The notes under the pieces: generated by a model
The model's input: the letters and a program-made list of their open reading frames with translations, nothing else
Databases searched by the model: none
What the model was told of the DNA's origin: nothing
Made by a program: the position numbers and the translations under genes
Assembly: GCA_964036195.1 (NCBI GenBank)
Contig: OZ038450.1
Location: forward strand, 10,108,701 to 10,172,700
From: Sphaerolaimus hirsutus
Taxonomy: Eukaryota > Nematoda > Chromadorea > Monhysterida > Sphaerolaimidae
Direction of reading: 5' to 3'
Length of the DNA stretch: 64,000 bases
Shown here: positions 53,501-63,627 of the stretch, piece after piece
Numbering within the stretch: the stretch's first letter is position 1
Layout: every line of letters begins with the position of its first letter

Positions 53501-55435
53501 ACAACAATGGTGCATTAGCGGAAATAAATCAAAAATCAACATTTTTCAGAACCTGCTGCAAAGTTGGGAGCTGAACGATGTGCGCTACATAGTGTTCTTG
53601 AACAAAACCGACGTGTTCAACGAGCGCGTCACCCGCCTGCGCGACATCGACAGGTACTTCGGCGCGGCGTGAGTTTCTGCTTATTTTCTATTTATCGAAG
53701 CAGAGCAAGGGCGGAAAAGCGCAAGGAATGGGGAAGTAATAATGATGTTTGGATGACTACCGTTTTACCTCGAATAAACCCCCCTTGAATTAACCCCCTA
53801 AAATTTCGCTAGGAAATAAAAAATCCCCTCAAAATCATCCCACCTAAATTGAGTGTAAAGAGAATGTACACGACAAATACCGCGGTTTGTGATCTGTATG
53901 ATGCAGAACACACGTTGAAAGCAATGACTGAGTGACGTTAGGTCAGGGTTTATGCTAGTTATATACGTCACATCTACATCTACAAATAGATAAACACATC
54001 TACATCTACATAAATGTTTGATTTTACTACGTCTGAGTATGTGGAATTTCAGAAAATTTCTGGCGAAATAATAGACCCCCTCTCGAATAAGCCCCCCTCG
54101 AATTAACCCATCCTAAAAATTTGCTGGGGAAAAAATAGCCCCCCTGGGGGTACTTCGAGATAATACGGTACATTGATTCAAATTGACATCTAAACGAGGG
54201 TAAATTTACGTTCAATCGGCAATCTTGATAAATCTCTTTATTTCTACACAATATAAACAATAGCAAATAGGGATATCCAAATGGATTAGATTCAGTCGGA
54301 TAGATTATTAGATCGAACAATCCATCCACCATATTCTCGAAATATCTACTTCGCGGCGCGCGGCGCCGCCACCACTCAGTAAAGTTATACTCGACAGACA
54401 GCACAACTAGTATGGAAACCTACCGTAATTTTATGAATAAAATGTTGCAAAAATTTCATAATTAATTATTCCATAGTAAAAACGAAATATAATGATTAAA
54501 AACCTGTATAATTTTTGGTTCATTATTCAGATGGGTTATGGTAGTTTTCATACTAAGTGTGATGTCCGCCGAGTATACCTACATGTACGCAACTCGCAGG
54601 GAGAAGCAGTCGAGCAGCGCGGCGCGGGCGGACACGGTGGCCGACGACAGTCGCGAGCGCATCATGTCGCACCTGGCCGAGATATTCAAGCACTGCCCCA
54701 TTTCGCCCTATGTCAAGTGGGTCAGACGGCGGTTTAAAGCGGCCAGCTTACCTAGTTAAAACTGTGAGACGACCCCTCCCACGGCACGGCAACGCCAAAA
54801 TTGTGACTTAGGCTCCCTAGACAAGTAGATCCGGTCGACACGTAAATAGAACCGGTCGACATCTATTTCTACCCGATCGACATGTATCGGGGTCGTACGT
54901 GTCCAGCGGGCAGGGCAGTAAAAAGTTATCACTTTGCACTTTTGGACATTTAGTTTACATTTTCGTCACTAAAAAACTGAAAAGTGAAGAATAAATAGTG
55001 ACTACTTGTCGATACATGTCGAGCGGGTCTAAATATAGACCGGTTAGAAATACATGTCGCCCTGGTGCCAATCCCTAGCCCTGTAAAGTGTAAAGTAAAG
55101 TGTCAAATGTAAAGTCAAATGCAAAGTAAAGCGTCAATTGTCATGCAAAGTTCAGTAATAAAATCTTTTCTTTTTGGTTTTGATTGACACTTGACTTTGC
55201 ATTTGACTTTACATTTGACACTTTACTTAACACTTTACAGGGCTTGGGACTGCCCCCAGGTCTACGTGTCGAGCGGAGTTAAATGTTCACAGGCACAGAA
55301 AAACTCAATATTCCAGCTGTGCCATACAGGTGCACGTGCGCCACGGACACGCAAGTCATGAAGACCTTGCTGGCCGCCTCCATCGACTACACATTAGAAC
55401 ACGCATGGCAACTCACCGGCGGCCCGGTCGTCTGA
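47554..55435 (+). CDS. Divergent heterotrimeric G-protein alpha subunit (9 exons)
   Basis: Exons: 47554-47629, 48125-48366, 48756-48818, 49769-50017, 50488-50634, 51911-52075, 53550-53668, 54600-54716, 55330-55435. All are GT-AG with matching phases, giving about 427 aa. The start MGLFSRKK offers Gly2 for myristoylation. The P-loop is GDGNVGKT (35-42), closer to Ras-type loops than to the usual GAGESGKS. The helical domain follows (to about 205). Switch I keeps the catalytic Arg and Thr in RTPTQG (228-233), and switch II is DVGGQ (251-255). The nucleotide-base motifs NKTD (332-335) and TCATDT (395-400) are present. The C-terminus ends GGPVV and lacks the usual CGLF/YNLV-type tail, so receptor coupling may differ. 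Exon 3 is the least certain. Several introns hold transposons. Confidence 0.87.
47655..48075 (-). repeat. G/C-run and CTATC-rich repeat, inverted copy, in G-alpha intron 1
   Basis: A G13-type run, GATAGATAGAT and the words GGGTTACC/GGGGTCTCCAAT appear in reverse order compared with 50640-51800. It covers most of the intron 47630-48124. Confidence 0.6.
48847..49724. mobile_element. Non-autonomous hAT-like element inside G-alpha intron 3
   Basis: Starts TAGGGTTGGGAAAAAATC and ends TCGCTTGCCAACCCTA. It is flanked by GCATGGCT (48839-48846) and GCATGCCG (49725-49732), six of eight identical. Subtracting the element and one duplication leaves a 64-nt intron (48819-48846 plus 49733-49768), the size of other uninvaded introns here, which supports both the insertion and the exon 3 donor. 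It contains a CTATC-rich fragment at 49085-49280. Confidence 0.75.
50267..50439. mobile_element. Foldback element in G-alpha intron 4 (CTAGTTGACA family)
   Basis: CACACGCTAGTTGACATCGA at the left and TCGATGTCAACTAGCGTGTG at the right are inverted, with ACCAAATGTCAACTGGT and its inverse further inside, and CCATTGG/CCAATGG at the edges. It ends 48 bp before exon 5. Confidence 0.75.
50640..51800 (+). repeat. G/C-run and CTATC-rich repeats, several units, in G-alpha intron 5
   Basis: Two to three units of the family in series, each with C-runs, GCCAGYTATCTATCT, GGAGCGATTTTTGCGAAA and a TTTTCACCYYCAAAATC tail. It fills almost the whole intron 50635-51910 and is interrupted by the mariner-type MITE at 51587-51761. 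Confidence 0.65.
51587..51761. mobile_element. Mariner-type MITE (175 bp), TA duplication
   Basis: Starts TTAGGTTGGAAAGAAAGTTG and ends with its exact reverse complement CAACTTTCTTTCCAACCTAA, with TA on both sides (51585-51586 and 51762-51763). TTAGGTTGG tips are typical of mariner elements. Confidence 0.85.
52090..52170. mobile_element. Tiny mariner-type MITE (81 bp) next to the exon 6 donor
   Basis: TTAGGTTGTCAACTAAGTAA and its exact inverse form the ends, flanked by TA (52088-52089 and 52171-52172). It begins 14 bases after the GT donor of G-alpha exon 6. Confidence 0.85.
52276..53400. mobile_element. Non-autonomous hAT-like element in G-alpha intron 6, with nested MITE
   Basis: Starts TAGGGATGGCAAAAAAATG and ends GGCCATCTCTA. 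It is flanked by a perfect 8-bp duplication AATGTGAC (52268-52275 and 53401-53408). Poly-A/T arms and interior words match the element at 27432-28106. A CCGTATAT-type MITE is nested at 52498-52913. Confidence 0.88.
53760..54168. mobile_element. CCGTATTT-family MITE in G-alpha intron 7
   Basis: Runs from CCGTTTTACCTCGAATAAAC to the inverted end ATAATACGG, with TA on both sides and C-rich CCCCCCTTGAATTAACCCCC words in its subterminal parts. Confidence 0.7.
55066..55255 (+). mobile_element. Foldback element, introner-like family, in G-alpha intron 8 (copy E)
   Basis: Read with the gene it starts TGCCAATCCCTAGCCCTG and ends GGGCTTGGGACTGCC, 190 bp, and is palindromic throughout. It is preceded by CCTGG (55061-55065) and followed by CCAGG (55256-55260), so it offers G|GTGCC on its 5' side and CCCAG|G on its 3' side, as in the channel gene. 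Here it lies inside a longer intron (54717-55329), so those sites are not needed for coding. Confidence 0.8.
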
Positions 55436-55533
55436 TCATAATTGATATGTCAATGTTTCAACGAAAGCACTCGTGTACGAGTAGACAGCTGTTGCGGATA
55501 TTAAAGGTGTCAATCACGATAAGCTGTCGTATG

Positions 55534-56365
55534 CAACGATGGGTAAGTTCTCCAAAAAAAAACACTTTCTGTGTTTTGAGTTTTTCAAAAATGAATACCT
55601 GTGTTTTGAGTTTTTTTATCGAAAAAAACTTGAGTAACTCTGTTTTTATTTCTGTGTTTTTTCTTAAAACTCGAGTTTTTTGAGTTTTTTTCTTAAAAAC
55701 TCAAGTTTTTGTCCAAAAAACTCGAGTTTTCCCCCAAAAAATTCTGATTTACAGCATTTTGATGTGGAAACAGCGGTTTTCTTATAAAATATTGGTTTTG
55801 CACATGTTTTAACCCCACATAACATAGGTATTTATGTGTATTCATTCAACTCAAGTGTCGAAAAAGTCCATAAAAATGTCCTCAATGAGGACATCCACCC
55901 ACATCACAACCCCAGCATCAACAAAATGCTCACAAACGACAATTTACACAGTACTCCAAAATTCTTCAATGGATGTGCACTGTATGGAAGACTACAGAAT
56001 TGATTTGAACTACAACTATATTTAAACATGTCCACCAGGAGATGTGCATGCCATCTTTAATATATTTTTGGTTCCATCATAAAATATGAATACATTATGT
56101 ACATATTTACATGCTATACATGCATATCTTATCTTGTTTAACTGAATTCATGTGCGTTCTGAAAATGTGTTCAACCACTTCGCTGAAAAAAACTCAAAAA
56201 ACTTTTCTGTGTTTCCGTGTTTCTGTGTTTCTGTGTTCTCCAAAAAAAAACTCATTTGAGTTTTGAGTTTTTCAAAATTTGTGAGTTTCCGTGTTTCTGT
56301 GTAAAACAAAAACACAGAAACTCAATGAGTTTCTGTGTTCAATTTCTGTGTTTTTTCCATCGTTG
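55534..56365. mobile_element. Non-autonomous hAT-like element (CAACGATGGGTAAG family) behind G-alpha
   Basis: Starts CAACGATGGGTAAGTTCTCC and ends TTTTTTCCATCGTTG. It is flanked by a perfect 8-bp duplication GTCGTATG (55526-55533 and 56366-56373). The interior repeats TTTCTGTGTTTTGAGTTTTT words on both arms. It probably lies in the 3' untranslated region of G-alpha. Confidence 0.88.
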
Positions 56366-56632
56366 GTCGTATGCACTTGGATCTGTGAGCTGCGCATAGT
56401 ACAAAGTAAAAAAAACAACTGAAAACTAAATACGATCGCCGCGCACGGACAAGTGCATCAATTGAGCTTTTACGCGAAAATAATATTACACTATTTTTTC
56501 CTAAACGTATTTTTCATTTTCGTGGCACGCTTCTTCAATATTCAAGAAAATACACCAATTTTTATAGGCATGTGTTTTGGGAGGTTTTCAAAATCTGCGA
56601 TAGGTATAGCGGGTGATGGATGCCCAAAAATG

Positions 56633-56776
56633 GCGGCCCGCAACTAGTTGACAGCTGGTGGCTGGCACCAATGTCCTTAACAAAGAAGTCACGCTAAATC
56701 GAAGGAAACACAATCATCACCAAATTTCGAATTTTTAGTACGCAGCACGCAACTCGTCAACTAGTGTACTGGCCGC
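56633..56776. mobile_element. Foldback element (CTAGTTGACA family)
   Basis: GGCGGCCCGCAACTAGTTGAC at the left and GTCAACTAGTGTACTGGCCGCC at the right are inverted, enclosing about 100 bp. The tips match those in MADF intron 1. Confidence 0.65.
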
Positions 56777-57323
56777 CAATTCCGCGCACATAAATATACC
56801 TGACCAAATAACATATCTTTTGAGTGTAGTAGTTGTTTGAATAGATAAAAGTTTGTCAATAAACTAAATACTACAGTAGGAAGCCTAAACAGTAGAAAAG
56901 AACGGCGCGCAGCAAAATAAGCCAAAAAAGCACACCCGCATTTTTTAGGATCCGAGGCGGATTAGAATCGATTGGGAACCCTATCCAACCTCAAACTATG
57001 TATTTACGATTTAGAACATATTTATATTTATTAGGTTGACTGGGGCATCCAGCAACCTTTGAGTGTGTGTTAAATTAAGAGGGCATAGGCACGGTAACCG
57101 AATATTGTCAGTAGAAGCATTGGGAATGTTTGTACAGAATTGAAAAAAGTTAAACAATGTGAATCAATTTCAGTGATCGTGAATCGCGATTGACAAATTT
57201 ATTTTGGGATATAATTCTAGTGATAATATTATGTATATGCGGTGGAAAATTTATATGTATATAAATATCTATATGTACAATAAAGTAAAGAATATTTTCA
57301 CCTTATATCACATCAATGATTTA

Positions 57324-60300
57324 TCACATCCAAACATTCACAATAGCATCAGCACCCGCGGTGGCCACGAAATATCTACCGGCAGCATTGAAAGTGATCA
57401 TATCTGTGATAGCATCCGTATGCCAGCCGTCCATCTGAAAAGGTGCAACCACGACAATTAAAGAAAATAAATCAGCTCTTTATCGAAGTCCCTTTTCCAC
57501 TACTTTTTACTGAACTTGTCATTAATTTAAGTTGACTCTAAACATTGTGTCTGCGGTCGCAATTAAAAAAAATCTTTTAATGGCGGTCACCACAATGGAA
57601 CGGAAACCGATGTTTTCTTCGACAAGCTGAAAAGCAAATGACTTGGCCAATTTTGAAGAAAACGCTCAATCACAAAGGAAACGTCATACTGCACAAAAAC
57701 AAAAGAAAATGATAAATATTCATCAAAAAAATACAGCATCCACTCACACTGACTGCAGCATCGGCTAAAACGGCGGCGCCAGCTGCCAGAGCGTCCGTGG
57801 CGTCGCCAGTGCCGCTGGGCGGCAGGTCGGTCTCGCACAGAACCGACACTAGGGTTCAAACGGGACCGCGGTCCCGGTACATGGTTCGGCAAAAAGTCGG
57901 GACTGGGGCGATCCCGGTCCCGGTCCCGGTCCCGACACCCCAGTCCCGGTCCCGGTCCCGGTCCCGACAATTCAAAAAAGCCAGTCCCGGTCCCGGTCCC
58001 GGTCCGGACCACCCAGTCCCGGTCCCGGTCCCGGTCTGGGAATTTTGTAGTGGTCCCGACAAGGGATGTAGAAAAATGTATTTTTAATGACCTTTTCAAA
58101 AAATTTGCCAGAAATGCCACTTTTCTTAAGATTATGTAGGCACATCTGAAAAAAATTTGTGCGCGAGCGCGCGAATACCCACCCAATGATTACATGTATT
58201 TTTCTGTAATAAAACAGCGTTAGAAAGGTCCCCAACACGATTCTAGTATGAAATATTTATAGGTATATAAAGATACCTAGATAGTAGACATTGGCGCCAA
58301 TGCCAGCGCCAATACTGCCATGGCGTTGGCGCTTACAAATGGCTCTATTTCTTGACTATAGGGCCAAAATTGAGGGGGGGGGGGCATTACTTGAATAATG
58401 TTCCAAGAAAGGGCTAATACATTGAGCGTGGTCCTTCACACAGTGGAGGTGTGTGGAACAACATTGGCCGGATATTATGTACCAATAGGTTCAAACGAGA
58501 CCGTGGTTCCGGTACATGGTCCGGCAAATCCCAGTCCCGGGACCGACCCCCCAGTCCCGGTCCCGGTCCCGGTCCCGACAATTGAAAAAAGCCAGTCCCG
58601 GTCCCGGACCCGGTCCCGACCCCCCAGTCCCGGTCCCGGTCCCGGTCCCGACATTAGAAAATTTCCGGTCCCGGTCCCGGTCCCGGTCCGAAAAACTGGT
58701 CCCGTTTGAACCCTAACCGACACCCCATCGACCGAATGCTGGTTGTAGACTTTGCGCACTTGCTGCCGCCCGCCGTGCGACAAACTGCCGCCGGCAGCCG
58801 GCGCGTGTGACAAGCGAAACGCTAGCGATGCGGACGCCTGCCGTGTGGATTGATGCTTAGGAGGTCACGATGTGGATTGTTTTTTTTGAGTGTATGCAAA
58901 AAATAAAAGTATATAAAATTGATGAGAAAATATTTTTTAATCAATGATAAAATAAATCAGTGAAGCAAAATTTGCAGCACGATCCCCGGTTTGCTACAGT
59001 TTCCGTCTCGCTTACAGCTTGCATTGGGTTTTGTGCATGACAGGTCAAATCCAGTTTTTCAATTTTTGCATGCACCAATTTGACAGCGGAACAAATCAAA
59101 AGTTGAATGCGACCGGATTACTCATGCATTCAGTTTCCAATTGCCATCACTGAGTACCCACCTCAATAACAAAAAGTGCTTGCGAAAGAGTAGTTGCAAG
59201 CCATCAACATACCAGCGGACGATTGCTCGGCGGCGCTGCGAGAACCCCCGAATTTCGTGTCAAGTGTGGATTCCACGCGCGCAGAACGGCTGCCGTATCG
59301 CCAGTGTAGATCGTGCTACTTGGCCAGCTGTCAATGGTGCTGTTATGTCCACCAACCCGGCGACCGAACGTGTTCGGTAGCTCGCACATGGCAGTTGTCG
59401 CCAGTGTGGAGGTCTGCATACAGAACACCTCGGTTGAAACAAAATAAATGCATATATTGTATGTATTCTCCAGTGAGATTACACCTTGCACGCTGGAATC
59501 GTGCCAACCATATTTAAGGCTTGCGATTTTCATGTAGAGTTCAAAAATTCATTGCTGTTATATTATACATAAACGTATTCACAACAATGATTTTTTATTT
59601 TTACAAAAATCGCATGCTTTAATTATCATTGGCATGCTTCCAACCTGATACGTTAATCGGTGCGAGTGCAGAGCAGAGTATCAAGTCCGCTGAGTATATC
59701 TGCACTGATACGCTGCGTACCTTGCCGTAAGACAGTGGCGGGTTATCACTGGGCCAAAGTGCACAGGTTCTCTGGCCAGTCTCCAAATCCCATCTGGCCA
59801 ACTCGCCGTTGCCCACCACCGAGCACCAGAGCGCCGCAGACGCAGAACGAGCGCCAGCCGAAGCAGACTCCGCCCACAAACGCGACACGCATCGCCCGTT
59901 CGGGTGAGACACCGTGTTCACTGGTAGTTGGAACCTGCGAGTCGTTGAAAACGGGGTCGTCGCGAAATAATACTATTTTCCAGCCATAGCGCCCTAATTT
60001 AGTCCAGTCCTACTGCGCGGACAGCGCGCTGTGTCACAGATAAAATATTCAAACAAAACTCCAACCGACCTAACATCCCACAGTATCATTTTGCCGCTCA
60101 CGGTGCCAGTGCACAGCCACCGGGCCTCGATGGGGTCGACGGCCATGGCGGACACGAGGCCGTGGTGGTCGTTGTGCCGCCACCTCCAGATGGGCACGGA
60201 ACTGGGCGCGCGGACGTCCCACGCGAGCACGCTGCCGTGCTGCGTCAGACCCACCAGCGGCTCGGTGCTGCCCCCGTCCGACCACGAGTAGAGACTGTGC

Positions 60301-63300
60301 ACGAACCCTGCGACCAGGTGACATGGTTGATTTTTCAAGGCTCCAAATTAGGTGGCCATGACACACCGTCCAGATAAGGGTCGGTGGCAAAAGACACTTC
60401 TGCTTGCCGCATGTCGCCGAAGGGAACCACGTGCACCTGCCCCGTGTCGGCGGCACACGCGAACCGTTCGCCGTCGCGCAGGGCGCACATCCCGCGCACG
60501 CGGTGCGTGTCTACAATGAAGTGATTAATTACCTTGACAGACTCAGCCCTTAACTGGCATCATGCCAAATGCAAAAAAGCCGAAATGAGGTACCTACCAA
60601 AAGCGCCGTACACTGCGGCGGCTTTGGTAGCTAACGATCTGCCTTCGAACCGCCGCCCGTCCCACAGCAGCACGCGGCCGTCGGCGCTGCAGGACAACAA
60701 GTACCGGCCGTCGGGGTGGGCCGCCAATCTTGGAAGGGTGCAAAAGATGATTGAAAGGGCGAGCAATTGAGAGTTGGGTAATAAACTGGCAGTTCTAACT
60801 AGGGTTGAAAAAAAACTTTCAAGACAACGTTTTTTTAAACAAGAGCATAGTGACGATTTCTGCCAGAAAAATTATCTTTATATCAACCCGTTACATATAG
60901 TATTTTATCGAATGTCCACGACTTCTACAAAGGCAATGAGACACAGAATAGTCTTCAAGAACACATCGAGAGTGACACTCCTAATGTCACCACAACATTC
61001 CACTAAAAATACCACAAATCCACAACTATGCAATTGCGCGCAAAACTCTGGCTATTCAAAATTCTGACTCTATGTAATTCACCGGTAAACAGCTTTACTG
61101 TGCTGTCTGAGGTGGGCTACCAAATGTCCACTGAAGGTGCATTGCGAACTGGTCGGCGCATTGTCCACGTCGCCCTCTGAAATATAAAAATTACAAGTAA
61201 AATAATGGCGGTCCACACTGGTTGACACATGTGTGTCCACTAGTCTGTGTCAACTCAGATTTCGACTTCACGTGCTGCGGAGCGATCTTCCAATGCACTC
61301 GCAAAAGTATTTCCTTTTCAACATTGCCGCACGTGGATTTGTAAATTGCTGTGCGACACGTCAAGCCGAATACTACAGAATTGACCCAGGCGAGTTGACA
61401 CACACACACATGTCAATTAGTGCGCGGGCCGTCAATGCACAACAAAAACAGGTACCACACGATTCCACGAACCATCCTCGGGGGCATCAAGCGTAGCCCC
61501 ATCGCTCAGCCATTGGTCCCGTTTGTGTTCAATCAATGCATTTACCGCCGCGTCGCAAGATAAAACTGGAAAAAAAATCAATTGAAAATGGCGTTACATT
61601 ACTAGACAAATGTGAACTAATAATTCGTAGGCACACCTGGCTTATCAGAAAATACAACTTTGTCCACGTCGATGGACACGGCCTCGTCGAACACGTCGGC
61701 CGCCTCGCTGGCCTCCTCCACGGTGGCGTTCACATTGGCGCCCTCGACGGCAGTCGCCCGCTGTTCTACGGGCGCGTCCGGCGGCAGGATCTGAGCAGCG
61801 GTAGCTGCCGCGCCACCGGTCGGCTGCCAGTCCACCTGAAGAACAGTTTAGGATTGAAAATTGAGAACATGGAATTGAGAGTATATTTACAGGGCTTGAG
61901 ATTTGGTCACGCTATCGCTGTAAATAAGATGGAAGCATCCTTGTATGCAGCGAATCCCACTTTGCTGTTTACTTTTCCGCCAAACGGCATGAACTCACCA
62001 TGGCCGCTTTCATTTCGTGCTCGACTTGTCTCAGCTTGCGTTTCTCCAACGTGACGCGATGCATGGCTAGGTCGGCCGACCGGCCGGACCAAATTTGCGC
62101 GCCGGACGCGTCGGCGCGCGGTCTGAGCACCACCACGCCGCAACCGCTGCTGTTGGGCGAGAGACTGCGGGAAAAAACATTAGTTTCAAGAAATGCACAT
62201 TCTATTCGAATAGCCTTTGCCAAAAAATGCGACCACCTAGCCAGCTGCTTCTCTCTGAGTCTGACCAGAACGTCCCTGAGCGCCCAGTAGGCCGCCTCAT
62301 CCTGGTGACTCAACCCAGCGTTCTTGAGCATGCCGTACAGGCTGGCCACGGCGGGCTTGGTGGACGCGTGCTGCTGTCTGGGCGCCACGCCGGCGGCGCT
62401 CTGCGCGCCCGCGTTGGTAGAGTCTAGCCGCCGCAGCAGCAGCTCGTCCGAGAGGTAGTCCATCAGGTCGGCCGTGTGCGCCGATGATAGAGATAACTGC
62501 CACACGGCGCGGGCCAATGGACGCCGGGCGCAGCGGATTGTGAGTGACTGCGATTGACGGTATGGATGTCTTAATTAAGACACCTTGTTACATCGGGATA
62601 AAAAGTTTCACTTGGAGGTGAGGCGTCAATTCAAAGGTGAGGTGTGAAATCAAAAATGTTTTATCATCGACATCATGGCCAAATTTAAAGATGGTAAAAG
62701 CGACATGCCTAGGGCCCGAAACTCGATTTTTTTCAAACTCGAGTTCGAGTCGCATCCCCAAATTTTTTCCGGTCGAGTCAGCGAGTCGAGTCGGGCGAGC
62801 CAGTGAAAAGTCGAGTCGAGTCGAGTCGAGTTCGAGCCCTAGACATGCCTCTTCAATAAAAGCACTGTGTACAGTATATAGTTTTTGCGGAAGGAACAAG
62901 TTCGTTTTGTAACAGTGGGGGTTGAATGTTAAATAATCGATAGACTTAAAACTTATTTTACATTTAAAGTTCGATTAACATGCCTCTTCCCACCTCACGC
63001 AAGCAATGTATTTCAATTTCCGAGTGAAAATAAAAAAATTGATGAATGTCATTTTCTGTTTGTGGTGGGAACGGTGTTTCTGGTGGTGCAAACCCCACGC
63101 AATTCAAAAGGTTATAGCAGGGGTTAGCAGCCAAGAGGGGAGTCACCCCAACCAGGGCTATCTAGCTACCTATCTATGCTGAAGCCAGAGATTTTCCAGG
63201 ATTTTTTCAGCGGGAAATCGTACTGACCGGATTGTCGAATTTGACGAGCGTCTGCGCCAAATAGGGCATGAACAACGGCATGACCTTGCAGTGCACATCA

Positions 63301-63558
63301 GCGACGTTGAGCGATGCCTGCCAGGGAGAGCCTTGCAAAGTAATGTCTATGATATATAATCCACTTGACCAATACCTGAGACGCTTCAAGCAGTTTTGCC
63401 AGTGCCAAACGAACAGCGCGGTTAGGATGCACCAAAAGTGGGGAAACATCCTTCAGCAAATCACATAGTGTGTGTCTCTGAATAAGATTACTGCGGCATA
63501 AAGACGCCATGCAGCGTATGCAAGCGATCTGCACAGATTCCTCTGCATCGCGGATACC
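57324..63558 (-). CDS. VPS15: VPS15/PIK3R4 C-terminal part (HEAT and WD40), one exon split by a transposon
   Basis: Exons on the minus strand, all GT-AG and in phase: 63558-63376, 63317-63228, 62547-62237, 62164-61999, 61835-61637, 61565-61473, 61176-61083, 60728-60598, 60510-60367, 60307-60070, 59934-59721, 59413-59213, 58837-58716 plus 57841-57748 (one exon, interrupted), and 57434-57324. VPS15 is the pseudokinase scaffold of the class III PI3-kinase (VPS34) complex on endosomes and autophagosomes. The first two exons are HEAT-like (DAEESVQIACIRCMASLC, VADVHCKVMPLFMPYLAQ), followed by a linker helix region and WD40 blades (SCSADGRVLLWD, TGTVSGKMILWDVRFQLP, SVVGNGELARWDLETG). The end AIVNVWM* matches the last blade. 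The kinase domain is outside the window. The interrupted exon may disable the last blades. Confidence 0.88.
57850..58715. mobile_element. hAT-like element inserted in a VPS15 coding exon
   Basis: Starts TAGGGTTCAAACGGGACC and ends GGTCCCGTTTGAACCCTA, 866 bp. It is flanked by a perfect 8-bp duplication ACCGACAC (57842-57849 and 58716-58723). Both arms contain dense CCGGTCCCGGTCCC tandem repeats (57897-58045 and 58536-58690). Removing the element and one duplication restores an uninterrupted 72-codon exon in frame. Read through, the coding frame enters the element and stops at 58475 after a Gly/Thr/Asp-Arg repeat peptide. Confidence 0.88.
59465..59700. mobile_element. TATACTCC-type MITE in a VPS15 intron
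   Basis: The left end TTCTCCAGTGAGATTACACC and right end AGTCCGCTGAGTATA, with GGCATGCTTCCAACCTGATA inside, match the family described at 3775-4407. It lies between the exons 59213-59413 and 59721-59934. Confidence 0.6.
61208..61432. mobile_element. Foldback element in a VPS15 intron (CTAGTTGACA family)
   Basis: GGCGGTCCACACTGGTTGACAC at the left and, inverted, GTCAATTAGTGCGCGGGCCG at the right, with GTGTCAACTCAGATTTCGAC inside as in MADF intron 1. It fills most of the intron 61177-61472. Confidence 0.7.
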
Positions 63559-63627
63559 CTTCGTATGTCAGTTGGGGTTTTTAAACGTGTTTTATACATG
63601 TGGCATCTTTCCCACCCATCACAGGGG

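Larger units (their letters stand above)
55436..57323. other. Region between the convergent G-alpha and VPS15 genes
   Basis: Both genes end towards this stretch, so it should hold two 3' untranslated regions. It is occupied by the hAT-like element 55534-56365, which starts 99 bp after the G-alpha stop, and the foldback 56633-56776. The remainder to 57323 is AT-rich with no recognised gene. Confidence 0.6.

Noticed and set aside
57587..58186. Long minus-strand open frame through the CCGGTCCC repeats
   Set aside because: It is a read-through of tandem repeats inside the transposon plus flanking intron sequence. The repeated dipeptides follow from the DNA repeat and there is no domain.
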